Assembly (NCBI GenBank): GCA_041592335.1
Contig: JBFHQE010000034.1
Span: forward strand, 1-19,175
Length of the DNA: 19,175 nucleotides
Direction of reading: 5' to 3'
DNA from: JBFHQE01 sp041592335
Lineage (GTDB): Bacteria > Pseudomonadota > Gammaproteobacteria > Thiohalobacterales > Thiohalobacteraceae
The translations under genes were made by a program, and so were the position numbers. Under the pieces are notes generated by a model. It saw only the letters and a program-made list of their open reading frames with translations, made no database searches and had not been told where the DNA came from. Shown piece after piece: positions 1-7,545 of the stretch (positions within the stretch are counted from its first letter, which is position 1; each line of letters opens with the position of its first letter).

Positions 1-14
1 CGACCGGCCGGTCG
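1..14. repeat. 14-bp perfect palindrome at window edge
   Basis: CGACCGGCCGGTCG is identical to its own reverse complement. It lies 48 bases beyond the stop codon of the aldehyde dehydrogenase. It could be a repressor operator (GACCGG-type palindromes are common for TetR-family regulators) for a gene left of the window, or part of a terminator stem. No T-run follows on either strand within the window, so the operator reading is slightly preferred, but this is inference. Confidence 0.3.
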
Positions 15-61
15 CCCCTACATTACAATTCAGGTGACCTCAACAGCATCATCTTGCTGAC

Positions 62-1462
62 CTACATGTCCTCGAACGTGTAGGGAATCCCGCCCACGCC
101 CAGCCCGGAATGGCGCAACCCGGCAAAGGGCATCCAGTCAACGCGGAACGCGGTGTGGTCATTGATCATCACGGCCGACGCATCGAGTCGTGTGTATCCG
201 CGCCGGGCTCGATCCAGATGCTTGGTCCAGACTGCAGCCTGAAATGAAAACGGCAGGGAGTTAGCCTGATCAATTGCTTCATCCATATTGCTGTAGCTAT
301 ACACACAGATTACCGGACCGAAGATTTCCATGGCTGAGACTTTTGCATCGGCCGGCGGGTTCAACAACACCGTCGGTTCATAACAACTGTCCGAGAGCTT
401 GTTGCCGCCACTGATCAGTTTGGCCCCGGCTGCTACCGCTTCCGTCACCCATTCATGCACCCGCTCGGTTTCCCGGTGGCGTATCAGGGGACCAATGGCG
501 CTATCGGGCGATGTCGGGTCTCCCACGGGCATCTTTTTACCCAGTTCCGCAAGCCGGTTTGCGACCGACTCGGCAATGGATTCATGCGCGAATACGCGCT
601 GCACCGACACGCATACCTGGCCGGCATGATAAAAGCCGCCCTTGGCCAGCAGTGGCAGGGCATCGTCCAGATCCGCGTCAGCCTCGACGATCACGGGCGC
701 GGCGCCTCCATGTTCCAGCGCGCAACGGGCGCCCGGTGCCAGCTTGCTACGCAGCATCCAGCCAACCTTGGCACTGCCAATAAAACTGAAAAAGCCGACC
801 CGTGCATCCGTAACCAGTTTTTCAGCCACTGCGTGATCCTGGGTCAACAGGGCCTGGCACCAGGCCTCGGGCAGCCCTGCCTGGCGCAGGATTTCCACGA
901 ACCGGAAGCAGGACAGCGGCGTGTCTTCGGCCGGTTTGACGATCACGGGGCAACCGGCGGCGATGGCGGGGCCGACCTGGTGCACGATGAGATTCAGGGG
1001 GTGATTGAACGCGGAAACGGCCACCACCACGCCAATCGGCTCGCGGTGAGTCATGGCCAGCCGGTTGACCGAGGCGGGGTTGATGCCCATGGGGATCTCG
1101 CGACCGGCATCGCCGCGCAGGCATTCGATGCAGTTATGAATGCCGTCGATGGCGCGCGCCACTTCCACCCGCGAATCGATCAGCGGCTTGCCGCCTTCAC
1201 GCGCGGCCTCCAGGGCGAGCAGTTCGGCCTGGTCGGCCATCAGCTGGGCGGCACGCTCCAGGATGGCGATCCGCTCAAAGGCCGGCAGCCAGGCATCCCG
1301 GTTCCGGTACAGGCCATGCGCCGTGGCCAGCGCCGTTTCCACGCTGTCGGCCGAAGCCGTTTCGACTTCTGCAATCAGCTGGCCATCATAAGGCGCCGTG
1401 ACCTTGAGAAAGCTGCCGGTCGGCTGAGCGCCCGGAACCATCAATGTGAATCTGTCCGCCAT
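62..1462 (-). CDS. Aldehyde dehydrogenase family protein (NAD(P)+-dependent)
   Basis: A 466-aa protein of the ALDH superfamily, which oxidises an aldehyde to the acid using NAD(P)+. Visible family features are the cofactor-binding segments (VVVAVSAFNHPLNL, PAIAAGCPVIVKPAEDTPL), the FSFIGSAKVGW glycine motif, the general-base Glu250 in LEHGG (a variant of the usual ELGG) and the nucleophile Cys284 in HAGQVCVSVQR. The 34-residue Glu-Cys spacing is typical. EIFGPVICVYSY lies near the C-terminus. The ATG at 1462 was chosen because AAGGA sits five bases upstream. A longer frame opening at a TTG at 1558 has an unrelated, basic N-terminus and would cover the aroG promoter. It is transcribed divergently from aroG. 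The substrate is not readable from sequence; succinate-semialdehyde, lactaldehyde or phosphonate-derived aldehydes are all possible. Confidence 0.9.
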   Translation of the reverse strand: MADRFTLMVPGAQPTGSFLKVTAPYDGQLIAEVETASADSVETALATAHGLYRNRDAWLPAFERIAILERAAQLMADQAELLALEAAREGGKPLIDSRVEVARAIDGIHNCIECLRGDAGREIPMGINPASVNRLAMTHREPIGVVVAVSAFNHPLNLIVHQVGPAIAAGCPVIVKPAEDTPLSCFRFVEILRQAGLPEAWCQALLTQDHAVAEKLVTDARVGFFSFIGSAKVGWMLRSKLAPGARCALEHGGAAPVIVEADADLDDALPLLAKGGFYHAGQVCVSVQRVFAHESIAESVANRLAELGKKMPVGDPTSPDSAIGPLIRHRETERVHEWVTEAVAAGAKLISGGNKLSDSCYEPTVLLNPPADAKVSAMEIFGPVICVYSYSNMDEAIDQANSLPFSFQAAVWTKHLDRARRGYTRLDASAVMINDHTAFRVDWMPFAGLRHSGLGVGGIPYTFEDM

Positions 1463-1502
1463 AGTCATCCTTTCCCGTGTGGATTTGCGGCGCAATCCTG
1501 GA

Positions 1503-1531
1503 CTGACAGCGCCTTCGGAATCTGGAATAAT
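1503..1531 (+). promoter_or_regulatory. Predicted sigma70 promoter of aroG
   Basis: CTGACA (1503-1508) and AATAAT (1526-1531) each match the -35 and -10 consensus at five of six positions and are separated by exactly 17 bases. Transcription would begin near 1538, giving a leader of about 58 bases. That leader holds a small stem, CTTGA-GAAA-TCAAG (1569-1582), just upstream of the aroG start. No TyrR-box-like palindrome was recognised. Confidence 0.55.
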
Positions 1532-1595
1532 ACCCTTCTTTTTATTGTTTCGGATCAACCGAGGGTGACTTGAGAAATCAAGGGTATAGAAGTCA

Positions 1596-2678
1596 ATGAG
1601 CAGCCACTACCAAACCGATGACTTGCGCATAGCTGAAATCAAGGAGGTCTCCGCACCGGCCCAGGTGCATGAAGAGCTGCCGATCACTGATTTTGCCTCC
1701 GAAACCATTGCCACCACCCGGCAACAGATCCATAAGATACTGCACGGTGAAGATGACCGCCTGCTGGTCGTGATCGGCCCCTGTTCGATTCATGACCCGG
1801 AAGCCGCGCTTGAATATGCCAGGCGCCTGCTGGTACTGAAGAACGAACTCAAGGATGACCTGCTGGTCGTGATGCGCGTCTATTTCGAGAAGCCGCGCAC
1901 CACCGTCGGCTGGAAAGGCCTGATCAACGATCCCGATCTGGATGGCAGCTTCCACATCAACAAGGGCTTGCGCAAGGCGCGCAAGGTGCTGCTGGACCTG
2001 AACAACCTGGGCATCCCGGCGGCGACCGAGTTCCTCGATCCGATCAGCCCGCAATATATCGCCGACCTGGTGAGCTGGGGCGCTATCGGTGCCCGCACCA
2101 CTGAAAGCCAGGTGCATCGCGAACTGGCCTCGGGTCTGTCCTGTCCGGTGGGTTTCAAGAACGGCACCGATGGCACCATGCGCATTGCTGTCGACGCTAT
2201 CCGTTCCGCTTCTCAGCCGCATGTGTTCATGTCGCTCACCAAGCAGGGCCACTCGGCGATTTTCTGCACCACTGGTAATGAAGACTGTCATGTCATCCTG
2301 CGTGGCGGCAGAAAACCCAATTACGACGCCGACGGCGTGGCCAAAGCCTGCGAGGAATTGAAGAGTGCCGGTCTGGAAGAGAAGGTCATGGTCGACTTCA
2401 GCCATGCCAACAGCTCCAAGCAACACGAACGTCAGCTGGTGGTTGGCGAAAACGTGGCTGCCCAGATGAAGGCGGGTGAAACCCGCATCAAGGGCGTGAT
2501 GGTCGAGAGTCACCTGGTCGCGGGTCGGCAGGACGTGAAACCCGGCAAACCCCTGACCTTTGGTCAGAGCATCACCGATGCCTGTATCGGCTGGGACGAC
2601 AGCGAAAAACTGTTACGCATTCTGGCGCAGGCGGTACGGGATCGTCGCGTGCTGGAGTCAAAACGAGCGACAGCCTGA
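1596..2678 (+). CDS. aroG: 3-deoxy-7-phosphoheptulonate (DAHP) synthase, AroG type
   Basis: Condenses phosphoenolpyruvate and erythrose 4-phosphate to DAHP, the first step of the shikimate pathway in the cytosol. The 360-aa protein aligns end to end with the E. coli class I isozymes (about 350-356 aa). Visible are the metal-binding Cys63 in GPCSIHD, EKPRTTVGWKGLINDP from residue 98, the central block SWGAIGARTTESQVHRE followed by a conserved GFKNGTDG, HVILRGG, and MVDFSHANSSKQ. SHANSSKQ, ESHLVAG and the C-terminal ITDACIGW resemble AroG (Phe-regulated) more than AroF, which has SHGNSNK and CISW. Which amino acid inhibits it cannot be settled by eye. The start is the first ATG; a loose AGGG lies about 11-12 bases upstream. 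The gene is monocistronic by layout, with a REP pair downstream. Confidence 0.95.
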   Translation: MSSHYQTDDLRIAEIKEVSAPAQVHEELPITDFASETIATTRQQIHKILHGEDDRLLVVIGPCSIHDPEAALEYARRLLVLKNELKDDLLVVMRVYFEKPRTTVGWKGLINDPDLDGSFHINKGLRKARKVLLDLNNLGIPAATEFLDPISPQYIADLVSWGAIGARTTESQVHRELASGLSCPVGFKNGTDGTMRIAVDAIRSASQPHVFMSLTKQGHSAIFCTTGNEDCHVILRGGRKPNYDADGVAKACEELKSAGLEEKVMVDFSHANSSKQHERQLVVGENVAAQMKAGETRIKGVMVESHLVAGRQDVKPGKPLTFGQSITDACIGWDDSEKLLRILAQAVRDRRVLESKRATA

Positions 2679-2695
2679 ATATTTTCGTCTTATTT

Positions 2696-2765
2696 CCTGT
2701 AGGAGCGGGCTTGCCCGCGAATTAAGTCTGCATGATGCTTTCGCGGCCAAGGCCGCTCCTACAGG
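2696..2765. repeat. REPIN-like inverted pair of REP elements
   Basis: Two REP-like units face each other. The outer arms CCTGTAGGAGCGG (2696-2708) and CCGCTCCTACAGG (2753-2765) are perfect reverse complements. Each unit also holds its own hairpin: GCGGGC-TT-GCCCGC (2705-2718) and GCGGCC-AA-GGCCGC (2743-2756). The sequence resembles the GGAGCGGGCTTGCCCGCGA REP family well known from Pseudomonas, which is mobilised in trans by RAYT transposases. It sits between aroG and prfB and could fold as one long cruciform or act as a transcript-stabilising or terminating element. The same unit recurs at 11308. Confidence 0.85.
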
Positions 2766-2786
2766 GTTACTGGAATTAGAATCTGT

Positions 2787-3885
2787 ATGATCGAAATAAA
2801 CCCGCTCCTTAACCAGATTAAAGATCTCCAGGCGCGTTCCACCGCGCTTAGGGGGTATCTTTGACTTCGACACGAAGTCGGAACGCTTAGAAGAAGTCAG
2901 TCGCGAACTCGAAGAACCGGATGTCTGGAATAACCCGGAACGCGCCCAGGAACTGGGCAAGGAACGCGCGCGCCTGGAAGAAATCGTCGGTGTCCTGAAA
3001 CGCATGGGTAACAGCCTGGCCGATGCCCAGGACCTGTTGCAGATGGCGGCCGAGGAAAACGATGAAGACACGGTGTCATCGGTGGAAAGCGATCTCAATG
3101 CGCTGGAAAGCGATATCGCCAAGCTGGAATTCCAGCGCATGTTCTCGGGCGAAATGGACCCCAACAATGCCTATCTCGATATCCAGGCCGGTTCCGGTGG
3201 CACCGAGGCGCAGGACTGGTCGGAAATGTTGTTGCGCATGTACCTGCGCTGGGCAGAACGTCACGGTTTCAAAACTGAATTGATCGAAGCCTCGGCAGGG
3301 GAAGTGGCGGGTATCAAGAGCGCCACGGTGCATGTGCAGGGCGATTATGCTTTTGGCTGGCTGCGCACCGAAATCGGCGTCCATCGCCTGGTGCGCAAGT
3401 CGCCGTTCGATTCCGGTAACCGCCGTCATACTTCGTTTGCCTCGGTGTTTGTGTCGCCTGAAATCGACGATGATTTCGAAATCGATATCAACCCGGCCGA
3501 CCTGCGTATCGATGTCTACCGCGCCAGCGGCGCCGGTGGTCAGCACGTTAACCGTACCGAATCCGCGGTGCGTATCACCCACGAGCCTTCCGGTATCGTG
3601 GTGCAATGCCAGAGCGACCGCTCGCAACACAAGAACAAGGCCACGGCCATGAAACAGCTGAAGGCCAAGCTCTACGAAATGGAAATGCAGAAGCGCAATG
3701 CCGACCAGCAGGCGCTGGAAGATTCCAAGGCCGATATCGGCTGGGGCAGTCAGATCCGTTCCTACGTGCTCGATCAGTCGCGCATCAAGGATTTGCGTAC
3801 CCATGTTGAAACCGGGAATACCCAGGCCGTGCTCGACGGCGACCTGGATGATTTCATTGAAGCCAGTCTGAAGTCTGGCCTTTAA
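2787..3885 (+). CDS. prfB: Peptide chain release factor 2 (RF2), with programmed +1 frameshift
   Basis: Recognises UGA and UAA stop codons and triggers peptidyl-tRNA hydrolysis on the ribosome. The gene is read as 2787-2861 joined to 2863-3885. The first 25 codons end at an in-frame TGA (2862-2864), and a +1 shift at CTT-TGA-C continues into the main frame. The product is 365 aa, the same as E. coli RF2. The codon-recognition tripeptide Ser-Pro-Phe falls at 205-207 and the catalytic GGQ at 250-252, exactly the E. coli numbering. Residue 246 is Ala, as in most bacteria, not the Thr of E. coli K-12. A downstream ATG at 3004 lacks domain 1 and is not the start. No strong ribosome site precedes 2787. 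lysS follows after 20 bases, the same order as in E. coli. Confidence 0.97.
2850..2865 (+). promoter_or_regulatory. prfB programmed +1 frameshift site
   Basis: The sequence reads AGG GGG TAT CTT TGA C. An internal Shine-Dalgarno-like AGGGGG (2850-2855) lies three bases before the slippery CTT (2859-2861), followed by the weak stop TGA plus C. This is the canonical bacterial RF2 autoregulatory signal: when RF2 is scarce the ribosome pauses at UGA, slips +1 and makes more RF2. Both reading frames join here without any other disruption. Confidence 0.97.
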
Positions 3886-3905
3886 ATACAGAAGTTGATT
3901 GCCGC

Positions 3906-5417
3906 ATGAATGACAAAAGCCAAACGCCCGAGATCGATGAAAACAAGCTAATCGCCGAACGCCGCGCCAAGCTGCAGACAATTCGCGATGAAGGCATAGC
4001 ATTCCCCAATGATTTCCGCCGCGACGTGGTCGCCGGAGAGTTGCATGCCGAGTACGGCGAAAAGTCCAAGGAAGAGCTTGAAGAACTGAACCTGCGGGTG
4101 CGGATCGCCGGGCGCATGATGCTCAAGCGCGTCATGGGTAAGGCCAGTTTCGCCACCATCCAGGATATGTCCGGTCGCATCCAGATTTACGCAGTACGCG
4201 ATGACCTGCCGGAAGGTGTTTACAACAACCAGTTCAAGAAATGGGATATCGGCGACATCATCGGTGCCGAGGGCGTGCTGATGAAAACCAACAAGGGCGA
4301 ACTGTCGGTGCATGTCGACAAGCTGCAACTGCTGACCAAGTCGTTGCGCCCGCTGCCGGACAAATTCCATGGCCTGAGCGATACCGAGGCGCGTTATCGT
4401 CAGCGCTATGTCGATCTCATCATGAACGAACCCTCGCGCAAGGTGTTCCAGGTGCGCACCCGAATCGTGCAATACATTCGCAACTTCCTTAACGAGCGCA
4501 ACTTCATGGAAGTGGAAACGCCGATGATGCAGGTGATACCGGGCGGCGCCACCGCGCGTCCCTTTACCACGCATCACAACGCGCTGGATATGGCGTTGTT
4601 TCTGCGTATCGCGCCGGAACTCTATCTCAAGCGACTGGTGGTGGGTGGCTTTGAGCGCGTGTATGAAATCAATCGCAACTTCCGTAATGAAGGCCTGTCA
4701 ACGCGGCACAATCCCGAGTTCACCATGCTGGAATTTTACGAGGCCTATGCGGATTATCACGACCTGATGGACCTCACCGAGAGCATGCTGCGCGGCATTG
4801 CCGAGAATGTGATCGGTTCCACCACCATTCAGTACCAGGGCGATACCTATGACTTCGGCAAGCCGTTCACGCGCATGTCGGTCAAGGAATCCATCCTGCA
4901 TTTCAACCCTGATCTCAAGGCCGAACAGCTCGATGACCTCGATACGGCGCGCAAGATCGCGACCGATCTCGATATCCCGCTGAAAGACATGTGGGGTCTG
5001 GGCAAGGTGCAGATCGAGATCTTCGAGAAGACCGTCGAGCACCGTTTGATGCAACCGACCTTTATCACTGCCTATCCGACCGAGGTGTCACCGCTGGCAC
5101 GCCGTAACGATCATGATCCCTTCGTCACCGACCGCTTTGAGTTCTTTGTCGGCGGACGCGAGATTGCCAACGGCTTTTCGGAGCTGAATGACGCCGAGGA
5201 CCAGGCGGAGCGCTTCCAGAAGCAGGTTGCCGAGAAAGAGGCGGGCGATGACGAGGCGATGCACTTCGACGAGGATTACATCTGCGCGCTGGAACATGGC
5301 ATGCCGCCCACCGCCGGGGAAGGGATAGGGATCGACCGGCTGGTGATGCTGTTTACGGATTCGCCCTCGATTCGCGATGTGCTGCTGTTCCCGCACATGC
5401 GGCCGGGCAGTAACTAA
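3906..5417 (+). CDS. lysS: Lysyl-tRNA synthetase, class II
   Basis: Charges tRNA-Lys with lysine in the cytosol. The 503-aa protein matches the E. coli enzyme in length (505 aa). It has an N-terminal OB-fold for anticodon binding (VRIAGRMMLKRVMGKASFA, then IQDMSGRIQIY), class II motif 1 around residues 195-215 (MEVETPMMQVIPGGATARPF), motif 2 around 256-275 (RNFRNEGLSTRHNPEFTMLE) and motif 3 near the end (GEGIGIDRLVMLF, then FPHMRP). The start ATG lies 20 bases after the prfB stop; the Shine-Dalgarno is weak, so translational or transcriptional coupling to prfB is likely. Confidence 0.97.
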   Translation: MNDKSQTPEIDENKLIAERRAKLQTIRDEGIAFPNDFRRDVVAGELHAEYGEKSKEELEELNLRVRIAGRMMLKRVMGKASFATIQDMSGRIQIYAVRDDLPEGVYNNQFKKWDIGDIIGAEGVLMKTNKGELSVHVDKLQLLTKSLRPLPDKFHGLSDTEARYRQRYVDLIMNEPSRKVFQVRTRIVQYIRNFLNERNFMEVETPMMQVIPGGATARPFTTHHNALDMALFLRIAPELYLKRLVVGGFERVYEINRNFRNEGLSTRHNPEFTMLEFYEAYADYHDLMDLTESMLRGIAENVIGSTTIQYQGDTYDFGKPFTRMSVKESILHFNPDLKAEQLDDLDTARKIATDLDIPLKDMWGLGKVQIEIFEKTVEHRLMQPTFITAYPTEVSPLARRNDHDPFVTDRFEFFVGGREIANGFSELNDAEDQAERFQKQVAEKEAGDDEAMHFDEDYICALEHGMPPTAGEGIGIDRLVMLFTDSPSIRDVLLFPHMRPGSN

Positions 5418-5529
5418 GTGATTGTTTTTACCATTTTATTAACAATTAATTTACAGAAAGTTAACGTAGGCGACTGTTTTCAATACTAATCTTAACTAAA
5501 GACATCAGGAGTCAGGCCGTTAGGTATAT

Positions 5530-5619
5530 ATGGTGGAAAAGCTATCTTCTCCCGTTACCCCCTTCTGCACCCACGGCGGTGCTGTGGTGTTGATCGCCAG
5601 GCGGGTCAGCGATGAATAG
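5530..5619 (+). CDS. Possible 29-codon leader ORF upstream of the GGDEF-EAL gene
   Basis: ATG at 5530, with AGG six bases upstream, opens a 29-codon frame whose TAG stop (5617-5619) runs past the start codon of the next gene (ATG 5612), an 8-base overlap. The peptide (MVEKLSSPVTPF... ARRVSDE) resembles nothing I recognise. If translated it could couple or gate expression of the diguanylate cyclase gene. A frame this short is easily due to chance, so this is a weak call. Confidence 0.15.
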   Translation: MVEKLSSPVTPFCTHGGAVVLIARRVSDE

Positions 5620-7534
5620 CGGCAACCATGGCAACCGGCAGGACCCCGAGGCGCAGGATGCGCTGCCCGAACTGCGCGGAAAAGAAATTGAATTACTGCG
5701 CGACACCGCCATCGCGGTTACCAGTGAACTCAATCTCGATAAAGTCTTTCAGCTCATTACCGAGCGCGCCCGTTTCCTGATCCAGGCGGAAACGGTCCTT
5801 GTCCCTATCCTGGACGAAGCATGCAACCAGTACACCTACCGCGCGGGCAGCGGCCTGAACGCGGATGAAATCGTCGGCGAATCCCTGCCCATCGACTTCG
5901 GTGTGTGCGGCTGGGTGTGGAAACACAAGAAAGCCTGGTGGCGCGGGATTCTGAATGAACTCAGCGAGTCCGAGCGTAACCAATGGGAGAAAGAGGCGGG
6001 CACGCTGATACTGGTGCCGCTAAACGGTAAGCAACATTTTCTCGGCGGCATCGCCGGTATCAACAAGGTGGGTGGCGGTGACTTTACCCGGCGCGACCTG
6101 GTGTTGCTGGAAGTCTTTGCCGCGCAGGCCGCGATCGCCATCGAAAACGCCATGGCTTTCGAGGAGCTCGAAGATGCCAGGAAGCATGCGGAAGGCCTGC
6201 AGGATGAGCTGCAAAAGCTGAACCGGGAACTCAAGCATACAAACCAGCAGCTGGAACACATGGCCCTGTACGATCAGCTGACGGAGTTGCCCAACAGCTC
6301 ACTGCTGAAGGACCGGCTGGAACAGGCGCTGCTGACCGCGCAACGCTACGATCACCCGTTCTCCCTGCTATTGCTGGACCTCGACCACTTCAAGGAAGTC
6401 AACGATGCCTATGGCCATGAAGCCGGGGATGAGCTGCTCAAACAGGTCGCCGCAAGAATCAACAACGTCTTGCGCGATACCGAGACTGCGGCCCGGCTGG
6501 GCGGAGACGAGTTCGCCGTGATTCTTCCGCAGGCGGCGGAAGAAGAAGCCCGCAAGGTCGCGCAGAAGATCATCAAGTCGCTGGAACCCGTTTTCAAACT
6601 GGATAAACGCGATATATCCATCTCCGCCAGTGCCGGGATCGCCACCTATCCCATGCATGGCGAAGATGCCAGCCTGCTGTTGCGTCATGCCGATATCGCC
6701 ATGTATTCCGCCAAGCGCCTGCGGCTGGGCGTTTCACTGTACAACGAGCAGGACGATCAGCGCATCGATGGCACGCTGGCCCTGATCGGCGACATACGCC
6801 GGGCACTGAGCAAGCAGGAATTTGAACTGCATTACCAGCCCCAGATCGACCTCGTGAGTGGCAGGATCATTGGAGTCGAGGCACTCAGTCGCTGGCACCA
6901 CCCCAAGCAGGGTTTTGTGAGACCGGATACCTTCATTCACATGCTGGAAGACACCGGCCTCATTCATGCCTTTACCAACTGGGTGATGGAAACCGCGTTC
7001 AAGCAATGTGCCCAGTGGCGCGCGCGCGGCTACGACCTCACCATGTCAATCAACGTGTCTGTTCTCAACCTGCTTGAACATCAGTTCATCGATAAAACCT
7101 ATGAATTGATGTCTCGCTACAAGGTGGAAGACCGGATTATTTTTGAAATCACCGAGAACGTGTTTCTCAGCGACTACCAGCACGTGGATGGCATCATGCG
7201 CCAGTTGCGGGACATGGGGATACATATGTCGATCGATGATTTCGGCACCGGCCACTCGTCCCTGAGTCGCCTGCGGCGCTTGCCCGTGAGCGAAGTTAAG
7301 ATCGATAAATCCTTTGTCTTCGACATGGACCTGGATAGCGATAACGCCATTATCGTTCAGTCGATCATCGAGCTTGGGAAAAACCTGGGACTCAAGGTGG
7401 TGGCGGAGGGCGTCGAAACCGAAGCGGTGCAGGACAGGCTGACGGCACTCGGTTGCGAAGTTGTCCAGGGCTTCCATATCGCCAAACCCATGCCGCTGGA
7501 TGCCGTCGAGAAATTTATTAAGGCAAATACCTAG
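5612..7534 (+). CDS. GAF-GGDEF-EAL cyclic-di-GMP turnover protein
   Basis: A soluble 640-aa protein with no membrane segment. An N-terminal GAF sensor domain (about residues 30-190, ending AAIAIENAM) is followed by a charged coiled-coil linker (about 190-220, rich in EL and KLNREL). Then come a GGDEF diguanylate cyclase domain (about 222-380; GGDEF at 297-301) and an EAL phosphodiesterase domain (about 390-640). EAL residues appear intact: EALSRW, the INVSVLN asparagine, FEITEN, the metal-binding DDFGTG, VKIDKSF, AEGVETE and VQGFHIAKP. The inhibitory I-site position reads RDTE instead of RxxD. The ligand of the GAF domain is unknown. AGGCGGGT lies about eight bases before the ATG. The 194-base region upstream is AT-rich. 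The gene converges on ygfZ with an 11-base gap. It may make or degrade c-di-GMP, or do both. Confidence 0.95.
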   Translation: MNSGNHGNRQDPEAQDALPELRGKEIELLRDTAIAVTSELNLDKVFQLITERARFLIQAETVLVPILDEACNQYTYRAGSGLNADEIVGESLPIDFGVCGWVWKHKKAWWRGILNELSESERNQWEKEAGTLILVPLNGKQHFLGGIAGINKVGGGDFTRRDLVLLEVFAAQAAIAIENAMAFEELEDARKHAEGLQDELQKLNRELKHTNQQLEHMALYDQLTELPNSSLLKDRLEQALLTAQRYDHPFSLLLLDLDHFKEVNDAYGHEAGDELLKQVAARINNVLRDTETAARLGGDEFAVILPQAAEEEARKVAQKIIKSLEPVFKLDKRDISISASAGIATYPMHGEDASLLLRHADIAMYSAKRLRLGVSLYNEQDDQRIDGTLALIGDIRRALSKQEFELHYQPQIDLVSGRIIGVEALSRWHHPKQGFVRPDTFIHMLEDTGLIHAFTNWVMETAFKQCAQWRARGYDLTMSINVSVLNLLEHQFIDKTYELMSRYKVEDRIIFEITENVFLSDYQHVDGIMRQLRDMGIHMSIDDFGTGHSSLSRLRRLPVSEVKIDKSFVFDMDLDSDNAIIVQSIIELGKNLGLKVVAEGVETEAVQDRLTALGCEVVQGFHIAKPMPLDAVEKFIKANT

Positions 7535-7545
7535 CGTTTCCCTTA

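Noticed and set aside
1463..1558. N-terminal extension of the aldehyde dehydrogenase from a TTG at 1558
   Set aside because: The extra 32 residues are basic and unlike the family, the ATG at 1462 has a well-spaced AAGGA, and the extension would cover the aroG promoter.
455..1573. Long + strand open frame opposite the aldehyde dehydrogenase
   Set aside because: It is a shadow of the GC-rich gene on the other strand; its composition (rich in H, R, G, Q) matches no family.
1593..2513. Minus-strand open frame opposite aroG, and similar ones opposite prfB (3076-4002) and lysS (3948-4577)
   Set aside because: They lie antisense to strongly conserved genes and show no recognisable domain.
3004..3885. 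prfB as a 293-aa protein starting at 3004
   Set aside because: It would lack domain 1; the frameshift signal upstream restores the full 365-aa RF2.
7535..7545. Bidirectional terminator between the GGDEF-EAL gene and ygfZ
   Set aside because: The 11-base gap has no hairpin with a T-run on either strand.
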